DNA of 64,000 nt from Pyronema omphalodes. Taxonomy: Eukaryota; Ascomycota; Pezizomycetes; Pezizales; Pyronemataceae. The stretch lies in the NCBI GenBank assembly GCA_024516155.1, contig JAJJXM010000002.1:372001-436000 (forward strand), read 5' to 3'. A model generated the notes under the pieces. That model did not search any database, was not told the DNA's origin, and worked only from the letters and a program-made list of their open reading frames with translations. The stretch's first letter is position 1. Each line of letters starts with the position of its first letter. The translations under genes were made by a program, and so were the position numbers. Of this stretch, positions 24,033 through 35,084 are shown piece by piece.

Positions 24033-24692
24033 ATGCCTAAATTAAGCCAATTCGCCTATGACAAGGCCATGAGAGCCTTTAAAGTCCTCGAGGCATCCAG
24101 AGGCGGCAGACCCCCTACACCCGATCCGGAGCCAGAACTGAAAAACATACCATTCATTGCAAAATCTAACATACAGGACCTAGTCGATAAGGGTGTACTT
24201 GTCTGGACAGACTTGATCGAATTGAGGGTGTTTATTTTTCTTTGCCATTCCGGTTTATACGAGTCATTAACTCCCGGCTTTGTTTCCAAAGCCTTTGAAT
24301 TGGAACAAGTACTGGAATCTATCGACAACACCCTGTCGACTCGCAGCCTTAAGGAAATGGTGGAAGATCAATCTGCTTTTATTAAGATTCAAGAAAAACA
24401 CTCTGGATGCCTCAAGATGGCAGCAAACTCTAAAGATTCTAAAATGCGCTTGAGGAAAATTATTAAGCGCTATGATATGGATGAGAATGAGGATAGAGCA
24501 AAACGCATTGTTGACATGTTTGATACTTGCGTTTTTCAATGCATGAGTCGGCAGGATTGGATGAATTGGATGGATGATTATAAGTTGGATACAGAGAAGA
24601 AGCACAAGACATTAAGACAGGGGAAGATGGATTCGGAAATAGAGAAGGCATTGAATCAGTCTAGACCCCGTAGTAGGGTGGTGCGTCGATAA
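24033..24692 (+). CDS. Hypothetical 219-aa protein, single exon
   Basis: An uninterrupted frame starting MPKLSQFAYDKAMRAF. I do not recognise a family. The N-terminal 35 residues include a Pro-rich acidic stretch (GGRPPTPDPEPE). The remainder looks mainly alpha-helical with alternating charged and hydrophobic residues, and it ends in a basic tail (RPRSRVVRR). No signal peptide or transmembrane segment is evident. It lies in the spacer between the duplication arms and has no copy in either arm. The length of the frame and its protein-like composition support a real gene; its function is unknown. Confidence 0.6.
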   Translation: MPKLSQFAYDKAMRAFKVLEASRGGRPPTPDPEPELKNIPFIAKSNIQDLVDKGVLVWTDLIELRVFIFLCHSGLYESLTPGFVSKAFELEQVLESIDNTLSTRSLKEMVEDQSAFIKIQEKHSGCLKMAANSKDSKMRLRKIIKRYDMDENEDRAKRIVDMFDTCVFQCMSRQDWMNWMDDYKLDTEKKHKTLRQGKMDSEIEKALNQSRPRSRVVRR

Positions 24693-25456
24693 ATCTGGAA
24701 CCACGCGATGAGGTTTGGAGATGGGAAGTATATAGAACAATTTAAAGCCGTATTTCCATGAAATGATGTGACAGACGATTACTTGTTGCGGTGTTTCGAA
24801 TTGCGAATTTTTGAAAAGAACGGACTGCATGTCGGTGCATATCAATAACGCTGATAGAGTGGGTAACGACCGATCAATCATCCAACCCAGGAATAAACGA
24901 GTTAGCAACAATAACGTAACACCGATTGAAGCGTTATAAGATAAAGATACAACCAGTGAAAAGCCTTACATGCCAAAATTAGCCCAGAGTTGGTCAATTA
25001 GACGATTCGTTACTGATAAACTGGAACCTGCTTTGTAGGCGCAGTGCCGTTGTAAATAATATCAAAACTGTGCTCAATCAACTATATCTATGGCAGTGCA
25101 CGTCGATAAAGATACATTTAATTTATTCCTTTTAACAATACGTCTCAGTATTAGACCACGACGAAATTCGATTCTGCAACTGGAGATCGATATATGATAC
25201 TTCATGATCGTACATCACCTATGCACCATTCACCATGCAACCAGAATGACAAGCATCACACAGACGAGAGCCGACTATATACCTCGACCCATCTAAAATT
25301 ATGAATTCCACATACCGCATGATCTCTCTGGACCCTTTGTATAGTCATCCTGATAGCCCATCCTTATAATCCTCCAATTTGATAAACCATGTTACTTCTC
25401 AACTCGACTCTCACATAGACGACTCCTTCATTTCTTGCAACACTCATCAGAAAACC
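24693..25456. other. Intergenic, inner edge of right arm
   Basis: No gene is supported. Homology to the left arm begins at 25381, inside this stretch. Confidence 0.4.
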
Positions 25457-25873
25457 ATGACCGACGATCCCCGGCATTCCAAAATATCGCTACTAGCCTG
25501 CTGTAAGAGATTCTTCAGCATCGGTTGTTTGAGTCGTCGCAAAGCTCCAGGAGCTGAGAAATCACAGATTGCTTATGAAGTCTCAGAAAGTGGCAGGCAA
25601 GTAGCGTCACCTATTAATGAATTAACTGGAGAAAGAAAAGTGGAATCGAGCATCATGGTAGCATCCAATACGCCGGGAAGAGTTGAAGTCCCCAGTCAGA
25701 AATACCACCACTCAAGACGTGTACAGGTATCGAAGACGGGAAGCAGACCGCCACAGCAGTTGGTATTAGGCACTCGGGTATTAGAACCGTGTGCGAAAAT
25801 GTCTCCATGGAATCCAGGAGGGATAAAAAGTACAGAAACCGGAGATGAGTATGGTCGAAGTCATCACGGATGA
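25457..25873 (+). CDS. Hypothetical protein, possibly decaying, copy B
   Basis: A 138-aa frame starting MTDDPRHSKISLLACCKRFF, counterpart of 17883-18302. After the TGA stop, the same frame stays open for 45 codons (ending near 26013) and contains LGRVVKVLELKETFKSILRN, part of which is recognisable in the left arm (GRVVKVL). The donor-like GTGAGA of the left arm is ATGAGA here. These facts fit a gene whose later exons are lost or mispredicted. No function is suggested. Confidence 0.4.
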   Translation: MTDDPRHSKISLLACCKRFFSIGCLSRRKAPGAEKSQIAYEVSESGRQVASPINELTGERKVESSIMVASNTPGRVEVPSQKYHHSRRVQVSKTGSRPPQQLVLGTRVLEPCAKMSPWNPGGIKSTETGDEYGRSHHG

Positions 25874-26558
25874 GAGCACACCTCGAGCCGGAGACGTCGC
25901 ATAGCATCGTCGCTACCGCTGAAACCACTAGGACTTGGGAGAGTTGTCAAGGTGCTTGAATTAAAAGAGACTTTCAAGAGTATTTTAAGAAACACCGAAG
26001 CCGGTCCGAGTTGACCCGCTGGATTATCGTCGGAAGCCTGAACAACCACAAATGCCACGGGTAAGGTATACCAGCGACTTAAGAAAGCTGTAAAGCCGGA
26101 CGCATCGGGGTCTGTTGGGGAGGCATGGATTGATGTGGAATATCATGCGGAGAAATAAACAGTGGATTATTTTTGGCGTGAATGGATGTGTTTAATTGGT
26201 ATATAATATATGGGTTTATGTACTGGAAATACTTGAATTATATCGTCGTGATGGCCTACGACTAGTCGTGCGATGCATACTCAGGGTATCAGGGGACATA
26301 CATATGTAGATAAGCAATAGTAGAATCCCATAAATACAGAATAACTAAAAGATATATTCCATGGCATCCTTCCGAAGACATCATGACTGATAGGTTCACG
26401 AGTTACCAGGTTGCACTTATTATGTTCTTGGATTGGCAGAAAAGCAATCTTATTAAGCATCATCCAGTCTATCCTCCACTCCAACCAAAAAAGTATCTCT
26501 CCTTCTCAAAAACACCGAAGATCCAATATACCTACATATCCTCCTGTTCATCTAACTC
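25874..26558. other. Spacer in right arm
   Basis: No gene is supported beyond the possible remnant C-terminal exon of the preceding hypothetical gene around 26060-26155 (KVYQRLKKAVKPD), which is shifted relative to the left-arm version. Confidence 0.35.
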
Positions 26559-26982
26559 TCATTCGCCTATATCCCGCACATGCCCAGACCAAACCCATCC
26601 CCCCACCACACTACCATCCATTTCCTTCTGCACAAGCAACGTATCCCCCTTTCTTCCTAATACCTGAAATCCCATCAGCATCAGTGCGTTAACCTCACTT
26701 AACCCAAGTACCAATCGCCATATTGAAGATACGGATACTAAATAAGTTACTCACCTCAAGAACCTCACCAACCTTATACTCAAGATAAGGCCAATCACCA
26801 TCATCTCCCAACATCTTATGTTCTATCGTCGGTATGAAGGCTTGAGTTGTAATTCCGGTTCTGGGTTTATGAATAGCGTAGTATGGATGAAAACTGAAGT
26901 AGCAAGTGGAAGAGGGAGGGATTGGCACAGCCTTCGTATTGCCGGCTAGGTTGGTACCAGGGAAATTGGAGTGGTTCGACAT
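26559..26982 (-). CDS. Small standalone SH3-like protein, copy B
   Basis: Exons 26982-26755 and 26663-26559, with a 91-bp phase-0 intron, give 110 aa. It is the counterpart of 16761-17187: 6 of the first 76 residues differ, the second exon is one codon shorter, and the last residue is Glu instead of Gly. The SH3-like signature (WPYLEYKVGEVLEVLGRKGD, GGWVWSGHVRDI) is intact, so both copies look functional. No binding partner can be inferred. Confidence 0.7.
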
Positions 26983-27364
26983 GGCGGATGGAGGTGTGTT
27001 AAGCGTGTTTGAGTATGAAGAATAGAGGCTGGTGAAATTGAATGGTGGAGGACATGATTAAATATGACTGGGGAACAACTTGAGTGGGGAGTTGGAGACA
27101 AGATGCAAGATTTTGATTAATGGGGACTAAGGAATGGTTACTGAGAATGATGGAACATGAGTAATTGGTATTTTTCATGGCCGAGCAAAGGGGCGAGTGA
27201 TAAATTGGACCCGGAAAGAATATGATTGAGGGTTAGGGAAAGTCGGAAATAATATTATCGACTGTGATCATGCGGGTAATAATTTATAGTTTCTCAGGTA
27301 TTGAATGAAATGAAAGGCGTAAGAAGTCAAGATCACTGTGAATATGATGGATATGTAGAGCACA

Positions 27365-27590
27365 GAGTTCGGCATAGTCCGTCTGGGACGGCGGACCGGA
27401 AGGGACCACTCTCTTCGTCCGGTCCTGTCCGCAAATTCGGCCAGACGGTCGTCATAACCCTCAGAACGTTGGGAAAGTTCAAGAAATTCAAATCAAATCA
27501 AATCGTATCTACCGTGAGTATGTAACAACAGATAACTCCAATTCTTTTGACACACCGCAAAAAGAGTCATACAGATTCCAATCTTCCACA
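27365..27590 (-). repeat. Dispersed repeat, copy 2 (within right arm)
   Basis: Reverse counterpart of 16161-16395, with the same pentamer tract (CAAAT on this strand) and GC-rich end. Confidence 0.7.
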
Positions 27591-27606
27591 AAACTGAGAT
27601 ATAGCG

Positions 27607-27728
27607 GCCGGATGCCAAATACCGGATGCATAATACCGGATGCATAATACCGGATGCATAATATCGGATGCAAAATATCGGATGCAAAATATCGGATGCA
27701 TAATGACGGACATAATCTCGGATGCCAG
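27607..27728 (-). repeat. Minisatellite, 14-bp unit (about 9 units)
   Basis: Same unit as the array at 15971-16134 but with about 9 units instead of 12. The two arrays have changed copy number independently since the duplication. Confidence 0.85.
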
Positions 27729-28509
27729 GTGACGGTGATAACGTATGACGGACAGACTGTCAATTCCGCTACACAGTATGTGATTCCCGGCAACTTGAAA
27801 AAAAAAAAAACATCAGTTGACATATGCCTACAATAACCCGTAGCGTGATCAAAACTTCTTAATCTAATTTCTGTAACAGGATTTTCAAGGCACCAGGGAT
27901 CATGTTGCTGCCAGGAGCGCTATTGCATTACACCGGTTGGCGAACTATGCTACGGTCGAATCTCAGTATAAAGGAAGAGTTCCTTTCCCTGGGATTTGAG
28001 ACCCTCTGGTAACCCCCCCTAACTACCAATCTCCCGAACCACCAGAAAGTCTTGCACTCGAACAGAAAGCTCATGTAGAAGTTATGCGCGCGAATGATAT
28101 TCAGACAAAGCTCAATTCTAAGGTGCGCTGATGATTAAAAATTATGCGGGTGTCATGTGTTTAGTCTTGTAGACAGTTTTCAAAACGATTCATAAGGGTC
28201 ACGTAAGCCTTCCACACTGGCCCAGAAAGAACCTTCCATTATTATATTTCGATCATCACTTTACAAGAAGCAGAGAAAGACAGAAACAGAACAACAGAAT
28301 AACAGTGCATGAATATAGAACAACACTGCAGAAATATAGAAAAAAAGTACAGAAATACTGAAAAAAAAAAAAAAAAACCCGTTCAAAAGTCCAAGTAAAG
28401 AATACAACACAGAAAAACAGTACAGTAAAGTACCGTCCAGCACAGCAACTTCATCGCATTAAACATAACATCATGTTATTAGCAGAACTCTGATGTACAA
28501 GACAGTGTG

Positions 28510-28545
<36 letters not shown>

Positions 28546-28622
28546 AACTCTCAACCGCATAAATTTTTCTCCTCAGCGAACCTTGGTGGTGCGCTTTCCT
28601 CGATTTCTTCTGCACTCCAAAC

Positions 28623-30803
28623 CTATACTTGCGCTTTCAAACCAAAATGCAATACCTTTTTCCCCTTTCTTCTGCCTTTTCCCTTGGATTCTCCTGTAGC
28701 ATTTGGAGCAGAAGTGGCTTCCTCGATGTCGGGGAAAGCTGAGCCTCTGGACTTTTCAGTGCTACCTCCACTGCTAACGTTGTTTCCAGTACTCGATGCA
28801 TCGATGGTTGATGTATCCTTCTTGCCGTTCACCTCAGTATCCTTGTTATCACTGGCAGATTCACTCCCTGCGTCATCCATGGTGGGTCTTCCAAGAAGAA
28901 CTTCGGTATGATCCTATGCACAAAAAAGCATTAGCATCAGTCCTTGTACAATTGTCTTAAAGCTACTCACTTCAATGTTCCACTGCATCGTAACCCAACT
29001 CCTTTTAAGCTTCCTCTGCTTGAACTTTCCTTCACAAATCCTGGCCAATTCCATGATTAGAGTGCTGAATTCGGTGATCTGTTGTGCAGAGGCTTGCTTC
29101 ATGCCAAACAGTCTCCAGAGATTACTGAGGAATTCATCAGAATCTGGCTCTTGTTCTCGGTTATATCTCGATACATAGCCCCTGAATTCGCCGATTCTGT
29201 CTTCATGGAAGCCAAGCATTTTGGATGCATGTTCAATAACAACAGCATTCTGTGATGATGACCCCTTCAATGATATTCTACCGAGTGATGGAGCGTTGCG
29301 GGGCGCCGCAGGAACAACATTACCACGGGGAAGAATAATGCCGAGTGGAGGAAACGCCGCCCTGTTCTGTACATCAATAGAAACTTCTGCATTCTTCTGC
29401 TGAACAAGATTTTGAAGGGCATTTCTTTGATTTGCAGCAGCTAAGGGGTCTCCAGGAGGGGCCGGCTGAGAGAGCTGGCCGTCAAAGGTACGTGACATCA
29501 TGGCTTGGGCACTGTTTATCGGTAGCTGCTGAGTGCACTGAAGTGCTAATTCGGCACGTGGTCTGATTTCTTCGACGTGAATGGGAACATCGTTTTCCTC
29601 TTGGCCATGCCTTGCTGTGTTGCCTTGGTCTCTGCCCCCACTTCTTCTTTGACGCCCGCCGTCACTCAAGGATCCGGCCACCAGGAAGTGACTGATGTCA
29701 ATACCCATACCGTCTCTCCATGCATGTTTGGTGAGTCTATTCTGGTGAACCTCAAGCTGATGGGTATTCAAATCCCCCTCGTTTTCAAAGACAACAAACA
29801 TTTTTTCTAAACACTCAGCATCCGGACAGACAAAGTGAGACTCCTTGAAATGTTGCTCAAGAGACCCATAGTCAATGTAATACTTGGTGTCGGAGCTTGC
29901 AGCGTTTCTATCACAGATAAAGCAACGCTCGTGGCTTTCCCTGCAATGATCCAACAACTCGTCATCTGAGTAATAACGGTCGGCACAGAATTTACAATCT
30001 GGGTGGCCTTTGAATCCACTTTGGCTGTCAGAACCTGGCTCGTCATCACCTTCACTTTCGTGACTCTTGAGTTCTTGGGGCGTGAATAACATGTGCTCCC
30101 TAGTGAAAGCTTTTTTGTTGCTGGTACACAATTTACTGGGGATGTTAGCTAAATGGTATGTATAGAATTACGGGCTTCCACAGAATACTCACCACATGAC
30201 TTTGCCGTGCTTCTTTTCAACATGTCGATAGAGGTCGGGCCATCCGGAACACGTTTGTTTGCATGATCTGTCGGGACATCGGAATCGTAGAAGGGCATTT
30301 GTATCTTGTTCAATTTCTTGAAGCTGATACATTATCCCCAACTGCTCCTCCCATGAGTAGATCTCGGATTCACCGAAGTCTTCAAAAGACTTCTTGTCAT
30401 CCTTTGTGAAGATGACGTAATCGGACTCGGTCTATTTGCCAGTTAGAATATGAAGAATTATAAGGGGTGTGGAAATACATACCCGGCAGATTACACAAGC
30501 TTTGTTCCTGAATAGGGCCCGCATCCTGAGCGAGCAAACATGGCACGTGCTATGGTTGCACGGAGTGATCGCCGAATAACGAACTACATCACCGCACACA
30601 TCACAAGTGCGGCCACCGTCCATAACTGAAGCTTGTTTGTTATCTGCGCATACTTTCTGAGGGCCTGATGCGCGTTCACCATTACTTCCTCCACCTCCTC
30701 CGACCTTACCCTTCTTCGCCCCCTTTCGATTACCCCTTCTACCTCCACGAGACGGTTTTCCAGAGCCGGTGGAGCATGTAGCTGTGGGTGCAAGGGAACT
30801 CAT
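28623..30803 (-). CDS. Hel2/ZNF598-type RING and C2H2 E3 ubiquitin ligase, copy B
   Basis: Exons 30803-30483, 30431-30193, 30135-28971 and 28913-28623 give 671 aa, with intron positions and phases identical to copy A at 12884-15067. All eight RING metal ligands and the zinc-finger cysteines are kept (CDVCGD, PCNHSTCHVC, CVICR, CKLCTSNKKAF, CFICDRN, FVCPDAEC). The protein differs from copy A at roughly a quarter of the exon-3 positions, yet no stop or frameshift has appeared, so both copies seem to be maintained as proteins. Expected role as for copy A: a ligase acting on stalled or collided ribosomes, by family inference only. Divergence is concentrated between the fingers and in the linker, with many charge changes. 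Confidence 0.85.
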
Positions 30804-31812
30804 TGGTAAAGCTGAATTGGTTTCGGACGTTGATGACTAGCTGACGATATGTGTTGCGGCTGATGAACAAGTTCTGTCGAGTAGGTAAATTGTGTATTAC
30901 GGGTTGGGTATAGGAAATCTTAGTGTCCAAGGGTCGCTGTAGAATTTCGAAGGCGGAAATGTGGCGTCGACGGTGTGCAGAGGCCGAAATGGTAGGTAAA
31001 TTGACGAATCAAAAGATTTAAAAGTCTATTCACAAGACTTATTTGAAGTGCAAAGTATCCAAAAAGAGGAATGGAAGAGAAATTTTTGCGGAGATTTGTT
31101 GTGGAGAAATCGTTTTCGAGGTTCGCTGTGGGATGCTAAGGGTGCAGAGACGAGGGCAATTAGTAGACAAGATGGAAGATGCAATCAGAACTCCTAGCCG
31201 CTGCCGAAACGGTGGCTCATTGCCGCATGTCATCGTTTAGCCGATCCCGCTTCGTCCGCACGGCGAAAGCATTGCAGCCACTGTAAACTACTCGGTTCGG
31301 CTTTGTATGGTGTATCAGAGCGGGGGCAAGCCAAGATGCCGTTGCAATAGATGGTCGCATGCGAGTGACCATGTGTGAGCCTAGACGGACCGTGCCGATC
31401 TGACACCAACCCTGATGCCTATTAACATTGGTTGTATAAATATGCACTCTACTGCTTACGTGGGCTTTATCTATGCTCCATATTCTGGTCCAGAGGTAAC
31501 TTTACGATGCACACGTGACTAAATCCGGGCTCTGGCATTCACGGTTTGCCACAGAATATCCCAGTGCAAGATGAGAACAGAGCATACATGCATCGAATGC
31601 TTTAAGCAGAGACATTCATGACTAAGTTAGCACATCCTTTTTCTCGCTTGAATCACTATCGCAGTGATATTTCATAGGACATGCAGGGGGTACTGCATGT
31701 ACTATTGTTTTACTTTCATTAACGCATTTTTTAGCCTATCGACCCTCTGTATGACGAAATTCATATCACTGCTCATCTGCCAGAATACCTTTCAGTGCTT
31801 TCAACAGAGCCT
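30804..31812. other. Intergenic, upstream of Hel2-like gene B
   Basis: Counterpart of 11878-12883. No gene is supported; it probably contains the promoter and leader of Hel2-like copy B. Confidence 0.4.
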
Positions 31813-32545
31813 CTACTCAACCTGCACATGACACAACTCTACCTTACTCACACCCCCACTCCTAAACATTGCCATCGCTCGAGTTACCTCCTGCTCAGTC
31901 AGCCCTGCCTTCCACTCCAAATGCTCCTCCTTGCTCTCCCATCCAATCAGCACCACGAAAGCCTTTTCATTTTCTGACACCCAACCCGCACTAATTTGCC
32001 TCTCTCCGAGTGCCTCCTTCAAAGCATCTAGTCCTTTGACCCACTCATTCTTTTCAGTCTCAGGCTTGAGGTGGACGGTAACCCATTCGACGCAGGGTGT
32101 GGAGGGGACTTGGACAGAGGCATGGATATATGAGGGCTCGGAGAAGTAGGTAAGAGATGACATGAAAGATTCGAAGATTTTCATGGACTGGAATGATTCG
32201 CGGGCTTCTATGGAGTCCCATTCTGCGAGTGAGAGTTAGCGTGCTGCAACGTCGAGCGAAAGACAACCGACCAAGCTTCAGTCGTTCCAGACAATGATCA
32301 AGTACAAGGACGTCCGGCTCAGTCCAACAATTGACCCATTCAAAGTTTAGCTGTTACAGAAGGGAAGACAAACCAATCAACCAATGCATAACACTTGGAT
32401 CCTCCACCTTGAATCCCGACTTGATATCCAAGACCCCGTTCAGGTTCAACAACGTTGACTGGATAATCTCCTGGCTCCGTTTGTTCGCCTCATCTCGGGT
32501 GATTCCCTCCTTGAGTTTCAGCGTTACAAGTTCAAGTATGGCCAT
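31813..32545 (-). CDS. ABM/NIPSNAP-like dimeric alpha-beta barrel protein, copy B
   Basis: Exons 32545-32374 and 32222-31813 give 193 aa, with the same phase-1 intron as copy A. The intron itself differs from copy A at only about 4 of 151 positions, and the second-exon protein at 4 of 123. The two half-barrels and the HWLI-EWDS junction are unchanged. Substrate and reaction are unknown. Confidence 0.75.
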
Positions 32546-32872
32546 CTTTCCCTTCTCGATGGTTCTTCTGGCAATTCGTAGGTCGCGTTGATGGGAATGG
32601 AGTGGCAGGTTGAAGTGAAGTGGATGACGTCGACTCTGACTGTAAGGCTTGAGCTAGTGTCCGGGATGCTCGGCGTTCGCTTAACTATCTCTGGTTGCCA
32701 CAAGTAGTTAGCCGATACGCTCTCTTGGTGCCATCCATGTATATACCCGTTCCTCATGTCTGATACTTTATTTGCGCCGTACTCCAATCACTGGGGTTAA
32801 ATCTAAGGGTTATCCACACATTATTACTGCGGCTGTAGCACTGTCAATAAGAGAAATAGTCAAAGGAACAAA

Positions 32873-34103
32873 CGGTTTTGTATCATGTGTTTACCCTGGC
32901 ACGATGCTGCTCTGCTGTACCTTGGTAAAGGCCTACTAACTGATTTTTAAAAAATCCAGCTATGCTTGAATCTTATCGAGTACCACTTTATGACATTGTG
33001 TTACGACTCCTATTTTATTGCTATATTCATCCTCACCTTTTACTCAGTCATATACACCTGATTCCTCTTTGAGCAGCTGATCTTCCCTATCCGTTCCTGC
33101 CCAAAGCCAGTCATACGCATAAGTCGTCTCTGAGTAAACTTGCCTTGATACTCCTGTTTCTCATAAAATCCCAGGTAAAATGACGGGATCATATGATCCT
33201 CGGTACTTGATATGGTAACAAATGATTAAAAAAAATAAAAACCCTACAGCGAACATTCAGACAATGCTGCTTTCAAATTCGCGTTTCAAATTGTTATTGC
33301 AAGATCATCTCGTGTCAATTCTCTGTCTTTTTCTGTTCACTTGCCGCATCCGGCCATTGCTCTGTGTTAATGCCAGTATTTTGGCATGTTGTCCGTGATG
33401 GTTGGTTGTTATAGTGTCTAGTCTTCGTAATCCCCTTCATCGGCGCACTCGCGTTTCACTTAGGCCTTAATCCATAGCCATATTTATCGTAAATAACGCC
33501 TCATTTGCCAATCACCACTTCGGCCATTCTCTCTGTGATCATAACTGGCCATTGATCTTATGAAGGTTTGTTATTATAAATTTGATGTATCCTCCAGTAG
33601 GCCTGTGCTAGGTTCGAACAGCGGCCGTTAAGTCCTTTATGGCGTTAACTATCTTATTCAGCTACAAGACTGAAATTGAGAGATGAAAATCGTACATTTG
33701 GCGCAATTGAGAATGAAATTTGACTGTCAAACGTGACGGCGGAAGTGTAAACTAGACGCCGATACATAGAATCTACCACATAGCATTTTCTTTTCTTGAA
33801 TTACTTATTCAGTATGCTATCTCCATTTACTCTGATAGGAGAAAGTTTTTTAACCAGCTATGGTGCGAACTGTAGTGATGCCGTTCGCGAAACCAAGCTT
33901 TCTCCCCGCCGCTTGGTTGCCCGTCGCAGCTGCGTGGCTGCGCATGCGCACGTGCATCTAGGGCAAGGTTTTCCACCCCACCAACCGGCTAACTTAGCGC
34001 GATACACACTCTAAATTTCCTCGCGACAGCTTGCGGCATTGATTCACGTCTCCCACCAACATTTAAAGCTCGATACTAATTTATATTCCACACAATCGCC
34101 ACT
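32873..34103. other. Intergenic, outside right arm
   Basis: About 1.2 kb with no supported gene. GGTTCGAAC at about 33611 resembles a Pol III B box, but no tRNA cloverleaf could be built around it. Confidence 0.4.
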
Positions 34104-34683
34104 ATGGTATACTACTTTGTACCTACTTTTCTAATATCTACTAATTTCAATCTAGGGTCGTGCCAATATTCGTAGCAAGCTCTCCCGCCCCACTGCGCCC
34201 GCCGCCGCACCTACCTCCTCCTCCTCCTCCTCCGCCAACCCCAACACAAAGAAAGCTGCCCGTGTCGCCCGCCATGCCAAATTCGTTTCCCGTATCGAAA
34301 AGAAGGCGGCCGCCCCCACAAAGGCAGCTAAGACGCGCAGACCTCAAAACAAGCTTGTTTCAACTTTAGACTCATTGGCGGATGCGTTGCCTGACATTGT
34401 CGCTGCCGAGAAGGTACAGGAGCTTGAGGGAGTTCTCAACCGCGCTGGAAAAGGCTTGAAGTCAAGACCTGGAGCTATGAAGAGAAAGGAGAATGTTGTC
34501 AAGAGCGAGTGTGAGCGTTTCGGAAAGAACTTGGCTATCTTGGAGACCACTGCGAAAGCTCAGGGTGCGAAGGGAAATAGATGGGCTATGTTGAGGGATT
34601 TTATTGGCCAGACTATTGAGAAGAAAGAGGAGTTTGTGGAAATGGATAAGAAGAAGCAGGGCCAGATGGACATTGAGATTTAA
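34104..34683 (+). CDS. SLX9: Slx9-like ribosome biogenesis protein
   Basis: The first exon is only the ATG (34104-34106). A 49-bp intron (GTATAC, CTAAT branch, CTAG) leads to exon 2 at 34156-34683, giving 176 aa. The protein is small and basic: GRANIRSKLSRP, an Ala/Ser-rich stretch, then KAARVARHAKFVSRIEKK, RRPQNKLVSTLDSLADALPD, SRPGAMKRKENVV and RWAMLRDFIGQTIEKKEEF. The order FVSRIEK, RRP-KLV-LDSLADALPD, SRPGAMKRKE is what I recall of filamentous-fungal Slx9, a nucleolar factor in pre-40S export and 18S rRNA maturation. The assignment rests on memory of the family. It converges with the WD40-cyclophilin gene 400 bp downstream. Confidence 0.7.
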
Positions 34684-35084
34684 GAGGGTAAAGGGATGTG
34701 CTGTAAAAGTTGGCGTTCCGGTTGGTTTTGGATTGTGTAATGTTTACTACTTATGTGATTACTTCGGGTTTTTGAGTGTGCGTTAAGGCTGGTTACTGAA
34801 TTTACCTATTGCTTCCCTTAAAATGGTCACTTTTGACAACTGTTTCATTGAATTTCACGTGAGTGTCACGGGCAGGCACCACCTACCCGGAACATGTAAA
34901 CCTTATCCAACTTCCTGTCCAAATTACATGATTACATGCCTTTTCGTTGTGCTGCAAAGGTCCATTCGCGAACGTCCAAAGTAAAACTCCCGGTCAATAT
35001 CAATATCAGGTACATTCTCCCACCATCTAATTGTTTTCAGCATAAAAATACTCTATATGGTTAAACATGCCTCTATATACTCCA
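34684..35084. other. Convergent 3' spacer
   Basis: AT-rich 400 bp between the ends of the Slx9-like and cyclophilin genes. No gene is seen. Confidence 0.45.

Larger units (their letters stand above)
26983..28622. other. Spacer with repeats in right arm
   Basis: Holds dispersed-repeat copy 2, the shorter minisatellite and an A run (about 28511-28543). No gene is seen. Confidence 0.5.
25381..32872 (-). repeat. Right arm of the inverted duplication
   Basis: Reverse-complement counterpart of 10818-18378, with the same four gene models in the opposite orientation. It is about 70 bp shorter, partly because its minisatellite has fewer units. Divergence is uneven: it is low in the ABM gene and spacers and high in the Hel2-like exon 3. 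Confidence 0.95.

Noticed and set aside
33600..33650. tRNA gene suggested by GGTTCGAAC
   Set aside because: No acceptor or anticodon stem could be paired around the B-box-like motif.
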